This document shows positions 1 through 8,675 of a DNA stretch of 64,000 bases, in pieces. The translations under genes and the position numbers were made by a program. The stretch spans positions 4,893,501 through 4,957,500 of the forward strand of contig NZ_CP109450.1 of NCBI RefSeq assembly GCF_041438865.1. The letters run 5' to 3'. Numbering within the stretch: position 1 is the stretch's first letter; the number at the start of each line of letters is the position of its first letter. Below the pieces are notes generated by a model that saw only the letters and a program-made list of their open reading frames with translations, was not told where the DNA came from and did no database searches. Source of the DNA: Streptomyces sp. NBC_01471 (GTDB lineage Bacteria; Actinomycetota; Actinomycetes; Streptomycetales; Streptomycetaceae).

Positions 1-161
1 CTGGCCAGCTCCGCGGTCTCGGCCGCGGTCGTCTCGTGGTCGTTGTTGGGCGACGCGCCGATGGTGCCGAGCGCGAGCCCGCTGGTCCAGTCGACCACGG
101 CGGCACCGAGGGAGCCGGGCAGCCGCATGGCTTCCAGCAGACACTCGTCGATTCCGGGCAC
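1..161 (-). CDS. Conserved hypothetical protein, N-terminal part (roadblock/LC7-like?)
   Basis: Only the first 53 codons lie in the window; the gene runs off the left edge. The GTG start at 161 is preceded by a GGAGGGG ribosome-binding site about 8 nt upstream, which fixes the start. The visible protein begins PGIDECLLEAMRLPGSLGAA and continues with a hydrophobic strand ending D-W-T-S-G, then an acidic stretch. That layout resembles small actinobacterial roadblock/LC7-type proteins, but too little is present for a firm family call. It is transcribed away from the decarboxylase gene to its right, so its promoter should lie between 162 and about 300. Confidence 0.5.
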   Translation of the reverse strand, partial: MPGIDECLLEAMRLPGSLGAAVVDWTSGLALGTIGASPNNDHETTAAETAELA

Positions 162-314
162 GCGGAACTCCCCTCCCAGCGTGGTGCGCGTGGCCGCGGG
201 GGCGGCCGTGCGGCAGTGACGGCCAAGTTACGCAACGTTCAGCCGCCCGAGGGGACTTCTGGCATTTTCCAGCGGAACATGCGCGACGGGATTAGGGTCT
301 GCGTTCTGTCGGTC

Positions 315-336
315 CGGGCGGCCGCACGGCCGCCCG
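315..336 (-). terminator. Hairpin terminator after the decarboxylase gene
   Basis: A perfect 10-bp GC stem with a 2-nt centre (so functionally an 8-bp stem with a small loop) lies 20 nt past the stop codon of the minus-strand gene at 356. There is no U-tract, as is usual for Streptomyces terminators. Confidence 0.45.
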
Positions 337-355
337 CCCGGGTGCCCGGTCTCCG

Positions 356-1747
356 TCAGAGCAGCGCGTCCGCGTGTGCCCCGCCCGACTCGGCGACGAT
401 CTCCGCCACGCTCTGCGCGTCCCGCACCGTCGCGAACCGGACCCCTCCCGCGCCGGGCGCGGTCCCGGTCGCCGCCTCCGCCGTGAACCCGTAAATCGCG
501 GGCCTGGCCAGGCTGTTGTACGCGTAGTGGTGCGCGAAGTAGTACGCCCCGGTGTCCAGCACCGCCACGTAGTCCCCCTGGCCGAGCAGCGGCAGCTCCC
601 GGTCCTCCGCCAGCAGGTCGCCCGCGAAGCAGGCCGGGCCCGCGACGTCCTGGGCGACGGCGGCGGCCGTGCTGGGGTGGCCGTCCCGGTCGTACGCGGT
701 GATCCGCAGCGGCCACGACGCGGGTGCGTACACCGTGCGGGTGGCCACCTGGACCCCGGCGTGCGTGACCGCGATTGCCCGTCCGCCGGCTGACTTCGCG
801 TACTCGACGCGGGCCAGGATCGTGCCGTGTTTGGCGAGCAGCGAGCGGCCGAATTCGGTGACCAGGCCGTAGCGGCCGTCGAGCAGGCCGGGCGCGGTCG
901 CCTTGAGGAGCCGTGCGTACTCGGCGTACGTGGGTGTCTCGCCGTCCGACGAGAAGTTGACCGGCAGTCCGCCGCCGATGTCGATGGTGTCGATCTGCTG
1001 CCGGCCGGCCGCCGCGTTGATCTCCTCGGCCAGTTCGTGGACGGCCCGTACGCCTTCGGCCATCAGTGCCAGCGGTACGCCCTGTGAGCCCGAGTGGGTG
1101 TGCAGCCGGTTCAGCCAGGGGCGGTCCACGAAGGCCCGGACGACCCACGCGCGGGCGCCCTCGTCGCGCAGGGCCACTCCGAACTTCGAGGTCGCGGTGG
1201 CCGTCGACAGCGCGCCGATGGAGCCGCCGCCGATCTGCGGATTGACACGCAGCCCCAGCGGTGAGGTGGTCGGGGCCGACCGCACCAGGGCGTCGAGCCG
1301 GGCCAGCTCCTGCGGATTGTCGGCGTTCACCGCGATCCCGAGGGCGAGCGCCTCGCGCAACTCGGCGGGGGTCTTGGCGGGGGAGTCGAGCACGGTGTGC
1401 GCCGGGCGCACCCCCGCGGCGCGGGCCAGCGCCAGCTCACCCGGGCTCGCGACCTCCGCCCCGATGCCCTCCTCGGCGAGCAGCCGCAGGACGGGGACGA
1501 GCGGGGCCGCCTTGACGGCGAAAGCGTGCAGAACGGGCGTACCCGGCGGGGTGACCTCCTCGAACGCGGCCCGCAGGGCGGCCGCGCCGGCGCGGATCCC
1601 CAGGATGTCCAGCAGCCCGACGACGGGGCTGTCCTGACCGGCGAGACCGGTCGCCACCGCGGCCCGTACTGCCTGCTCACGCCGGGTGGCGGTGCCTGTA
1701 TCGGAACCCGCGTCGGCGGCCGTTCCGGAACCCGTTTCAGAAGCCAT
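356..1747 (-). CDS. Fold-type III PLP decarboxylase (diaminopimelate decarboxylase-like)
   Basis: 463 aa; an alanine-racemase-fold PLP enzyme of the LysA/ornithine decarboxylase superfamily. Lys79 in HAFAVKA is the expected Schiff-base lysine. A His-rich HTHSGSQG segment and the glycine loop IDIGGGLPVNF would bind the phosphate. The C-terminal barrel carries ACFAGD, matching the position of the catalytic Cys (C-E-S-G-D in LysA). The CxSGD motif is altered and the N-terminal 35 residues are a low-complexity Ala/Thr/Gly extension, so the substrate is probably not meso-diaminopimelate; an amino acid or diamine decarboxylase paralogue is likelier. It is divergent from hutU and shares its 120-bp promoter region. 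It is complete, with an ATG start and a weak ribosome-binding site. Confidence 0.75.
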   Translation of the reverse strand: MASETGSGTAADAGSDTGTATRREQAVRAAVATGLAGQDSPVVGLLDILGIRAGAAALRAAFEEVTPPGTPVLHAFAVKAAPLVPVLRLLAEEGIGAEVASPGELALARAAGVRPAHTVLDSPAKTPAELREALALGIAVNADNPQELARLDALVRSAPTTSPLGLRVNPQIGGGSIGALSTATATSKFGVALRDEGARAWVVRAFVDRPWLNRLHTHSGSQGVPLALMAEGVRAVHELAEEINAAAGRQQIDTIDIGGGLPVNFSSDGETPTYAEYARLLKATAPGLLDGRYGLVTEFGRSLLAKHGTILARVEYAKSAGGRAIAVTHAGVQVATRTVYAPASWPLRITAYDRDGHPSTAAAVAQDVAGPACFAGDLLAEDRELPLLGQGDYVAVLDTGAYYFAHHYAYNSLARPAIYGFTAEAATGTAPGAGGVRFATVRDAQSVAEIVAESGGAHADALL

Positions 1748-1796
1748 GAGATCCAGCCAATCACCGACCGGGGCGAGGCGGGCATGCCCGCGCGTA

Positions 1797-1837
1797 TTGA
1801 CTAGCTCTATTCAGCTCGGCAGGATGTGAATAGTTCA
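1797..1837 (+). promoter_or_regulatory. hut promoter/operator region with inverted repeats
   Basis: A TTGACT -35 candidate (1797-1802) is followed by the 7-bp inverted repeat CTATTCA (1807-1813) / TGAATAG (1827-1833) with a 13-nt spacer. A second overlapping palindrome, TGAATAGTTCA, lies at 1827-1837. The repeats sit where a repressor would cover the -10 region or the transcription start, 30-60 nt upstream of the hutU start. Regulator identity is unknown; no regulator gene is adjacent. Confidence 0.45.
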
Positions 1838-1867
1838 TGCAACAGTGTGGGATCGAGGAGGCAGACC

Positions 1868-3532
1868 ATGTCAGGACCCCGGCCGGTACGGGCCCCGCGC
1901 GGTACGGAGCTGAGCGCCCTGGGATGGCAGCAGGAGGCCGCCCTGCGCATGCTCCAGAACAACCTGGACCCGGAGGTGGCCGAGCACCCCGACAAGCTCG
2001 TCGTCTACGGCGGCACCGGCAAGGCGGCCCGCGACTGGCGCTCCTTCGACGCCATGGTGCGCACGCTGCGCACGCTCAAGCAGGACGAGACGATGCTCGT
2101 CCAGTCCGGCCGCCCGGTCGGCGTGATGCAGACCCACGAGTGGGCGCCGCGCGTGCTCATCGCCAACTCCAACCTGGTGGGCGACTGGGCCAACTGGGAG
2201 GAGTTCCGGCGGCTCGAATCGCTCGGGCTGACCATGTACGGCCAGATGACGGCCGGCTCCTGGATCTACATCGGCACCCAGGGCATCCTCCAGGGCACCT
2301 ACGAGACCTTCGCCGCCGTCGCGGCCAAGCGCTTCAACGGCACGCTCGCCGGGACGATCACGCTCACCGCCGGACTCGGCGGCATGGGCGGTGCCCAGCC
2401 GCTCGCCGTGACGATGAACGACGGCGTCGCGATCTGTATCGACGTCGACCCGCGCGCCATCGAGCGCCGCATCGAGCACCGCTACCTGGACGTCCGGGCG
2501 AACTCGCTGGAGCACGCCCTCCAGCTCGCCACCGAGGCGCGCGACGCGCGCAAGCCGCTCTCCATCGGCCTCCTCGGCAACGCCGCCGAGCTGCTGCCCC
2601 GGATGCTCGCCGAGGGCGCGCCGATCGACATCGTGACGGACCAGACCTCCGCCCACGACCCGCTCGCGTACCTCCCGCTCGGCATCGACTTCGACGACAT
2701 GGCCGCGTACGCGGCGGAGAAGCCCGCCGACTTCACGGTGCGCGCCCGCGAGTCGATGGCCAAGCACGTCGAGGCGATGGTCGGCTTCATGGACGCCGGG
2801 GCCGAGGTCTTCGACTACGGCAACTCCATCCGCGGTGAGGCCCAACTCGCCGGTTACAGCAGGGCGTTCGACTTCCCCGGCTTCGTTCCCGCCTATATCC
2901 GCCCGCTCTTCTGTGAGGGCAAGGGCCCGTTCCGCTGGGCCGCGCTCTCCGGGGAGGCCGCGGACATCCACAAGACGGACAAGGCGCTCCTGAAGCTCTT
3001 CCCGGAGAACGAGTCGCTGCACCGCTGGATCAAGATGGCCGGTGAGCGCGTCCACTTCCAGGGCCTGCCCGCCCGCATCTGCTGGCTCGGCCAGGGCGAG
3101 CGCGACAAGGCCGGTGCCCTGTTCAACGACATGGTCGCCGACGGCACCCTCGCCGCCCCGCTGGTCATCGGCCGCGACCACCTCGACTGCGGCTCGGTCG
3201 CCTCTCCGTACCGCGAGACCGAGGCCATGCTCGACGGCTCCGACGCCATCGCGGACTGGCCGCTGCTCAACGCCATGGTCAATGTCGCCTCCGGCGCCTC
3301 CTGGGTCTCCATCCACCACGGTGGCGGCGTCGGTATGGGCCGCTCCATCCACGCCGGCCAGGTCTCGGTCGCCGACGGCACCCCGCTCGCGGGCGAGAAG
3401 ATCCGCCGGGTACTCACCAACGACCCGGGCATGGGCGTCATCCGCCACGTCGACGCCGGGTACGACATCGCCGAGCGGGTCGCCGACGAGCGCGGTGTCC
3501 GGGTGCCGATGCGCGAGGACGGTTCTCAGTGA
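1868..3532 (+). CDS. hutU: Urocanate hydratase (urocanase)
   Basis: 554 aa, the usual urocanase length. It catalyses urocanate + H2O to 4-imidazolone-5-propanoate with a tightly bound NAD+ as electrophile, step 2 of histidine breakdown, in the cytosol. The urocanase signature FQGLPARICWLGQGERD lies in the C-terminal half, and DQTSAHDPLAYLPLG and HHGGGVGMGRS are typical family motifs. The ATG at 1868 has GAGGAG 7-8 nt upstream; upstream ATG codons lack a ribosome-binding site. It is first gene of a tight operon, and its TGA overlaps the GTG of the next gene. Histidase (hutH) is not in the window, so urocanate must be made by a gene elsewhere. Confidence 0.95.
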   Translation: MSGPRPVRAPRGTELSALGWQQEAALRMLQNNLDPEVAEHPDKLVVYGGTGKAARDWRSFDAMVRTLRTLKQDETMLVQSGRPVGVMQTHEWAPRVLIANSNLVGDWANWEEFRRLESLGLTMYGQMTAGSWIYIGTQGILQGTYETFAAVAAKRFNGTLAGTITLTAGLGGMGGAQPLAVTMNDGVAICIDVDPRAIERRIEHRYLDVRANSLEHALQLATEARDARKPLSIGLLGNAAELLPRMLAEGAPIDIVTDQTSAHDPLAYLPLGIDFDDMAAYAAEKPADFTVRARESMAKHVEAMVGFMDAGAEVFDYGNSIRGEAQLAGYSRAFDFPGFVPAYIRPLFCEGKGPFRWAALSGEAADIHKTDKALLKLFPENESLHRWIKMAGERVHFQGLPARICWLGQGERDKAGALFNDMVADGTLAAPLVIGRDHLDCGSVASPYRETEAMLDGSDAIADWPLLNAMVNVASGASWVSIHHGGGVGMGRSIHAGQVSVADGTPLAGEKIRRVLTNDPGMGVIRHVDAGYDIAERVADERGVRVPMREDGSQ

Positions 3533-4749
3533 CCTCCTCGTTCCACGAGATGTGGGCGGAGCTGCTGCCGGTCGGCCGCAGCTCCGCCTCGGGCGGGTAC
3601 CGCCGGTACGCCTGGACCGCGGCCGACGCCGACTGCCGCGCCTGGTTCAAGGACCAGGCGCTGGCCCGCGGTCTCACGTACGAACTCGACCGCAACGGCA
3701 ACCAGTGGGCCTGGCTGGGCGACCCGCAGGGCACCGACGCCGTCGTCACCGGCTCGCATCTGGACTCCGTACCGGACGGGGGCGCCTTCGACGGCCCCCT
3801 CGGTGTGGTCTCCTCCTTCGCCGCGCTCGACGAACTCCGCCGCAGGGGAGCCGAGTTCACCCGGCCGCTGGCGATCAGCAACTTCGGCGACGAGGAGGGC
3901 GCCCGTTTCGGCCTGGCCTGCGTCGGCTCCCGGCTCACCGCGGGACAGCTCACCGTCGACCAGGCACACAAGCTCCGCGACGGCGACGGCATCACGCTGC
4001 CCGACGCCATGGAGCAGGCCGGATACGACCCCGCGGCCATCGGCCCCGACCCCCAGCGGCTCGCCCGGATCGGCGCGTTCGTCGAGCTCCACGTGGAGCA
4101 GGGGCGCGCCCTCGACCTCAGCGGCGACCCGGTCGGTATCGCCTCCGCGATCTGGCCGCACGGCCGCTGGCGGTACGACTTCCACGGCGAGGCCAACCAC
4201 GCGGGGACGACGCGTCTGGTGGACCGCCGCGACCCGATGCTGACGTATGCCGAGACGGTCATCGCCGCCCGCCGCCAGGCGGAACTCGCGGGCGCGGTGG
4301 CCACCTTCGGCAAGGTCGCCGTCGAGCCGAACGGAGTCAACGCGATCCCCTCCCTGGTGCGCGGCTGGCTCGACTCGCGCGCCGCCGACCAGTCGACGCT
4401 GGACACGGTCATCGCCGGTATCGAGCAGGCGGCCAGGGAACACGGCGAGCGGGACGGCGTGGACGTCCGCGTCACCCGGGAGTCCTTCACCCCCGTCGTC
4501 GAGTTCGAGCACGCCCTGCGCGACGAGCTCCGCAAGATCCTCGGCGGCGACGGCACCGACGTGCCCGTTCTCGGAACGGGCGCGGGACACGACGCCGGGA
4601 TCCTCTCCGCGTCCGTTCCGACCGCCATGCTGTTCGTACGCAACCCCACGGGTGTCTCGCACTCACCGGCGGAGACCGCCGGTGAGGACGACTGCCTGGC
4701 CGGGGTGACCGCACTCGCCGATGTACTGGAGGGCCTGGCGTGCAGGTGA
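3529..4749 (+). CDS. M20-family amidohydrolase (allantoate/carbamoyl amidase-like), probable N-formylglutamate deformylase of the hut pathway
   Basis: 406 aa metallo-amidase of the AllC/beta-ureidopropionase/hydantoinase-carbamoylase group. Binuclear metal ligands are visible: GSHLDSVPDGGAFDGPLGVV (His, Asp), GDEEGARFG (Glu), ELHVEQG (His) and the C-terminal GVSHSPAE (His). The dimerisation/lid domain lies in the middle. The GTG start overlaps the hutU stop by 4 nt, with GAGGAC 9 nt upstream. HutF makes N-formyl-L-glutamate, and no HutG-type deformylase is present, so this enzyme is the best candidate for the last step. Family homology alone would suggest allantoate or N-carbamoyl amino acids as substrates. 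Confidence 0.8.
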   Translation: MTSSFHEMWAELLPVGRSSASGGYRRYAWTAADADCRAWFKDQALARGLTYELDRNGNQWAWLGDPQGTDAVVTGSHLDSVPDGGAFDGPLGVVSSFAALDELRRRGAEFTRPLAISNFGDEEGARFGLACVGSRLTAGQLTVDQAHKLRDGDGITLPDAMEQAGYDPAAIGPDPQRLARIGAFVELHVEQGRALDLSGDPVGIASAIWPHGRWRYDFHGEANHAGTTRLVDRRDPMLTYAETVIAARRQAELAGAVATFGKVAVEPNGVNAIPSLVRGWLDSRAADQSTLDTVIAGIEQAAREHGERDGVDVRVTRESFTPVVEFEHALRDELRKILGGDGTDVPVLGTGAGHDAGILSASVPTAMLFVRNPTGVSHSPAETAGEDDCLAGVTALADVLEGLACR

Positions 4750-6089
4750 CGTACTGGCTGGAGCACGCCTGGCTCGACACCCATGTCGAGCCGGGCGTCG
4801 TCCTGGAGACCGACCGGGGCCGGATCACGGCCGTCCGCAAGGAGGTACCGGCGCCGCCGCCCGGCGCGACGGCCCTGCGCGGCCTGACCGTCCCGGGTCT
4901 GGCGAACGCCCACAGCCACGCCTTCCACCGCGCCCTGCGGTCCACCGCCCAGGTCGGCTCCGGCACCTTCTGGACCTGGCGCGACGTGATGTACGGCGTG
5001 GCCTCCCGGCTGACCCCGGACTCCTACCACGCGCTCGCCCGCGCCGTGTACGCCGAGATGGCGATGGCCGGGATCACCGTGGTCGGTGAATTCCACTATC
5101 TGCACCACACACCGGGCGGCACCCCCTACGACGACCCGAACGCGATGGGCGAGGCGCTGATCGCCGCCGCCGCCGACGCGGGAGTCCGCATCACTCTCCT
5201 CGACACCGCCTACCTGGCGTCCGGGATGATCGACAAGTACCGCAGCGCGGCGCCCGAGAAGCACCAGCTGCGCTTCTCCGACGGCTCGGCGCAGAGCTGG
5301 GCCGAGCGGGCCTCCCTGCTCAAGGACCGCGACCACGCCCGGATCGGCGCGGCCGTCCACTCCGTGCGCGCGGTCCCCGCGGACCAGCTCGGTACCGTGG
5401 CCGCATGGGCCGAGAGCCGGCAGGCCCCGCTGCACGTACACCTCTCCGAACAGACCGCCGAGAACGAGTCCTGCCGTGCGGCGCACGGCTGCACGCCCAC
5501 CCGGCTGCTCGCCGACCACGGCGTGCTCGGGCCCCGCACCACCGGAGTCCACAACACCCATCTCACCGACGAGGACATCACCCTCCTCGGCTCCTCGGCG
5601 ACCGGCACCTGTATGTGCCCCACCACCGAACGCGACCTCGCCGACGGCATCGGCCCCGCCGTCCGGCTCCAGCACGCGGGCAGCCCGCTCTCCCTGGGCA
5701 GCGACAGCCACGCCGTGATCGACATCCTCGAAGAGGCGCGCGCCCTGGAGCTCAACGAACGGCTGCGGTCGCGCACCCGCGGCCACTGGACGGCAGCGGC
5801 CCTGCTGCGCGCGGCCACCGCGGGCGGGCACCACGCGCTCGGCTGGCCCGAAGGAGGCATCATCGAGACCGGCGCCCTCGCCGACCTCACCACGATCGCG
5901 CTCGACACGGTCAGGACAGCGGGACCCGTACCGCGCCTCGGAGCGGAGACCGCGGTATTCGCCGGCTCCGCGGCCGACGTACGCCACACGGTCGTGGGCG
6001 GACGCCATGTCGTACGCGACGGGGTCCACGCACTGGTCCCGGACGTCCCCCGCGCGCTGGCCGAGTCGATCGCGGCGCTGCGCCCCTGA
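4740..6089 (+). CDS. hutF: Formimidoylglutamate deiminase
   Basis: 449 aa amidohydrolase-superfamily TIM barrel that converts N-formimidoyl-L-glutamate to N-formyl-L-glutamate and ammonia. Metal-binding motifs: NAHSHAFHRAL (HxH), HVHLSEQ and the late SDSHAVID (Asp). The GTG start lies 10 nt inside the preceding gene with GGAGGG 6 nt upstream, indicating translational coupling. The family also contains guanine deaminase-like and TrzA/AtzA enzymes, but hut context and the HFR-type barrel motif support HutF. It commits the pathway to the formylglutamate branch rather than the HutG formiminoglutamase route. Confidence 0.9.
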   Translation: MQVTYWLEHAWLDTHVEPGVVLETDRGRITAVRKEVPAPPPGATALRGLTVPGLANAHSHAFHRALRSTAQVGSGTFWTWRDVMYGVASRLTPDSYHALARAVYAEMAMAGITVVGEFHYLHHTPGGTPYDDPNAMGEALIAAAADAGVRITLLDTAYLASGMIDKYRSAAPEKHQLRFSDGSAQSWAERASLLKDRDHARIGAAVHSVRAVPADQLGTVAAWAESRQAPLHVHLSEQTAENESCRAAHGCTPTRLLADHGVLGPRTTGVHNTHLTDEDITLLGSSATGTCMCPTTERDLADGIGPAVRLQHAGSPLSLGSDSHAVIDILEEARALELNERLRSRTRGHWTAAALLRAATAGGHHALGWPEGGIIETGALADLTTIALDTVRTAGPVPRLGAETAVFAGSAADVRHTVVGGRHVVRDGVHALVPDVPRALAESIAALRP

Positions 6090-6121
6090 TCCCGAACCCG
6101 TATCCGTAGGAGCACACCGCG

Positions 6122-7300
6122 ATGACGAACCCCGCCACCGCCCTCACCCACATCGGCAGTCTGGTCACCAACGACCCCTCCCTCGGGGACGGATCCCCGC
6201 TCGGTCTGATCCAGGACGCGGCGCTCGTCATCGACGGCGACCGCATCGCCTGGGTCGGTGAATCCAGCAAAGCACCCGCCACTGACAACGCGGTCGACGC
6301 GGACGGCCGGGCGGTGATCCCGGGGTTCGTCGACTCGCACTCGCACCTGGTCTTCGCGGGCGACCGGACGGCCGAGTTCAACGCGCGCATGTCGGGCCGC
6401 AGTTACTCGGCGGGCGGGATCCGCACCACGGTCGCCGCCACCCGCACGGCCACCGACGAGCAGCTCTCGGCGAACGTCGCGGCGTACCTCCATGAGGCGC
6501 TCCGCCAGGGCACCACCACGCTGGAGACGAAGTCCGGCTACGGCCTGACCGTCCAGGACGAGGAGCGGGCCCTGCGGATCGCGGCCCGCCACACCGACGA
6601 GGTCACCTACCTGGGCGCCCACATCGTCGCGCCCGAATACGCCGACGACCCGGACGGGTACGTCGCCCTGGTCACGGGCGACATGCTCGACGCCTGCGCG
6701 CCGCACGCCCGCTGGATCGACGTGTTCTGCGAGAAGGGCGCCTTCGACGGCGACCAGGCCCGCGCGATCCTCACCGCCGGGCGGGCCAGGGGCCTGCACC
6801 CGCGCGTCCACGCCAACCAGCTCGGTCACGGCCCGGGGGTGCAGCTCGCCGTCGAGCTGGACGCCGCATCGGCCGACCACTGCACGCACCTCACCGACGA
6901 GGACGTCACGGCCCTGGCCGACGGCGACACGGTCGCCACGCTGCTGCCAGGCGCCGAGTTCTCCACCCGCGCCGCCTGGCCGGACGCCCGCCGTCTCCTC
7001 GACGCCGGGGTGACGGTGGCGCTCTCCACCGACTGCAACCCGGGCTCGTCGTTCACGTCCTCGATGCCGTTCTGCATCGCCCTGGCGGTACGGGACATGG
7101 GGATGAGCCCGGACGAGGCGCTCTGGGCGGCCACCGCGGGCGGCGCACAGGCGCTGCGCCGTACGGACATCGGCCGTCTCGTGCCCGGGGCCAGGGCCGA
7201 CCTGACCCTGCTCGACGCCCCGTCCCACGTCCACCTCGCCTACCGGCCCGGTGTCCCCCTGGTCTCGGGGGTGTGGCAGCGCGGCGCGCGGGTGGTCTGA
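6122..7300 (+). CDS. hutI: Imidazolonepropionase
   Basis: 392 aa amidohydrolase that opens 4-imidazolone-5-propanoate to N-formimidoyl-L-glutamate, the step between HutU and HutF. Metal motifs are DSHSHLVFAGDR (HxH), the HANQLGHGPG segment and STDCNPGSS (Asp). Its length and C-terminal composite domain are typical. The ATG at 6122 has TAGGAGC about 10 nt upstream. It is the last gene of the hut operon, 32 nt after hutF, so gene order does not follow reaction order (U, deformylase, F, I). Confidence 0.95.
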   Translation: MTNPATALTHIGSLVTNDPSLGDGSPLGLIQDAALVIDGDRIAWVGESSKAPATDNAVDADGRAVIPGFVDSHSHLVFAGDRTAEFNARMSGRSYSAGGIRTTVAATRTATDEQLSANVAAYLHEALRQGTTTLETKSGYGLTVQDEERALRIAARHTDEVTYLGAHIVAPEYADDPDGYVALVTGDMLDACAPHARWIDVFCEKGAFDGDQARAILTAGRARGLHPRVHANQLGHGPGVQLAVELDAASADHCTHLTDEDVTALADGDTVATLLPGAEFSTRAAWPDARRLLDAGVTVALSTDCNPGSSFTSSMPFCIALAVRDMGMSPDEALWAATAGGAQALRRTDIGRLVPGARADLTLLDAPSHVHLAYRPGVPLVSGVWQRGARVV

Positions 7301-7313
7301 CCCGGAAGGACCT

Positions 7314-7445
7314 CGCTGAGCGCTGTACGGGCCGCACCGGGCGGTGTCCGCAGGTCCGTCACCGGGCGCCGCACGGCCTCACCGGGCGGCGTACGCAGGC
7401 TGCCCGTCACCGAGCGCCGCACGATCCTCACTGAGCGGTGCACGG
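7314..7445. repeat. Six degenerate 17-bp repeats between hutI and the sigma gene
   Basis: Six copies of a motif close to CACCGRGCGSYGYACGG occur at 7314-7330, 7335-7351, 7360-7376, 7380-7396, 7408-7424 and 7429-7445. Start-to-start distances are 21, 25, 20, 28 and 21 bp. They fill the gap between two convergent genes, just before a long terminator. No coding role is supported. Confidence 0.6.
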
Positions 7446-7454
7446 GTGCCGCAC

Positions 7455-7495
7455 GCGGAAGAGCCGGTCCCGGCGAGCGGGACCGGCTCTTCCGC
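7455..7495. terminator. Bidirectional terminator between hutI and the sigma gene
   Basis: A perfect 18-bp inverted repeat (7455-7472 and 7478-7495) with a 5-nt GCGAG loop lies between convergent genes and should stop transcription from both sides. Confidence 0.85.
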
Positions 7496-7546
7496 CGAGG
7501 TGCTGCCCGGCCGGTGTGAGCCGGACGGACGCTCCTCGCGGGCGCG

Positions 7547-8428
7547 TCACTGCTCCAGGGTCAGCCCCTTGCGCAGCTTCACCAGGGTGCGCGACAGCAG
7601 CCGCGACACGTGCATCTGCGAGATGCCCAGCTCTTCGCCGATCTCCGACTGCGTCATGTTGGCGACGAAGCGCAGCGACAGGATCTGCCGGTCGCGCGAG
7701 GGCAGCCCGGCTATGAGCGGCTTGAGCGACTCGATGTACTCGACGCCTTCGAGGTCGTGGTCCTCGTAGCCGATCCGGTCGGCCAGCGCGCCCTCGGAGT
7801 CGTCCTCCTCGGGCTGGGCGTCGAGCGAGCTCGCGGTGTACGCGTTGCTCGCCGCCATCCCCTCGACGACCTCTTCCTTGGTCAGGTCGAGGCGCGCGGC
7901 GAGCTCCGCCACGGTCGGGGAGCGGTCGAGCTGCTGGGCGAGCTCGTCGCCGGCCTTGGCGAGGTCGAGACGGAGCTCCTGGAGACGGCGCGGCACCCGC
8001 ACCGACCAGGACGTGTCACGGAAGAAACGCTTGATCTCGCCGATGATCGTCGGCATCGCGAACGTGGGGAATTCCACGCCCCTGCTGAGCTCGAAGCGGT
8101 CTATCGCCTTGATCAGGCCGATCGTGCCGACCTGGATGATGTCCTCCATCGGTTCGCTGCGCGAGCGGAACCGGGAGGCGGCGAACTTGACCAGGGCCAG
8201 GTTGAGCTCGACGAGCGTGTTGCGGACATACGCGTACTCGTGGGTGCCCTCTTCGAGGGACTCCAGACGCGCGAAGAGGGTCTTCGACAGGGCCCTGGCG
8301 TCCAGCGGCCCCACTTCGGCGTACGGCGGAATCTCAGGAAAATCCTCGATTCCGGAGTCAATCCGGTGGGGCGGGGTAGGCCGTGCAGTCGACGCATCGC
8401 TGCGGGATTCGTCGAGCCGGGGTGACAT
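7547..8428 (-). CDS. sigI: SigB/SigF-family stress/developmental sigma factor
   Basis: 293 aa sigma-70 of the SigB/F/G group. Region 2 spans about residues 55-135 (ELNLALVKFAASRF, then DIIQVGTIGLIKAIDRF and FPTFAMPTIIGEIKRFFRD). Region 3 starts WSVRVPRRLQELR. Region 4 ends with the helix-turn-helix MTQSEIGEELGISQMHVSRL. The ATG at 8428 has GGAGGA 4 nt upstream; two upstream in-frame ATGs lack one. Divergent STAS and HATPase genes follow, the same arrangement I recall for sigI-arsI-prsI of S. coelicolor; the symbol is given on that basis. Activity should be set by partner switching with the two neighbours. Confidence 0.85.
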   Translation of the reverse strand: MSPRLDESRSDASTARPTPPHRIDSGIEDFPEIPPYAEVGPLDARALSKTLFARLESLEEGTHEYAYVRNTLVELNLALVKFAASRFRSRSEPMEDIIQVGTIGLIKAIDRFELSRGVEFPTFAMPTIIGEIKRFFRDTSWSVRVPRRLQELRLDLAKAGDELAQQLDRSPTVAELAARLDLTKEEVVEGMAASNAYTASSLDAQPEEDDSEGALADRIGYEDHDLEGVEYIESLKPLIAGLPSRDRQILSLRFVANMTQSEIGEELGISQMHVSRLLSRTLVKLRKGLTLEQ

Positions 8429-8675
8429 GGTGTCCTCCATGGTTCTCGGCATATGGCTGCCGATGCCTGTGTTCTGCGGTGTAGCGGCGCCTCCGAAGCC
8501 GGCCGTGTTCGAATGTGTCGCTACTACCCCTATCGGCTCGCGATGGACAAGCGCAAGTGTTAAATGTCCGTATTATTGCGGTTCGTTGGGGTTGTTCGGC
8601 TACCGGTCGGCGTGTGAAAGGCGTAGTCTTCGTCGCACGTCAGCGACATCTCCAACACGGCGAAGAGGGACGGAC

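Noticed and set aside
7314..7445. CRISPR array
   Set aside because: Repeats of 17 bp with 3-11 bp gaps are far too closely spaced for an array, and no cas genes are near.
8524..8529. GGGTAG on the minus strand as a SigB-type -10 box for the sigma gene
   Set aside because: No GTTT-like -35 element at the proper 14-16 nt distance; the best match, GTCC, is weak.
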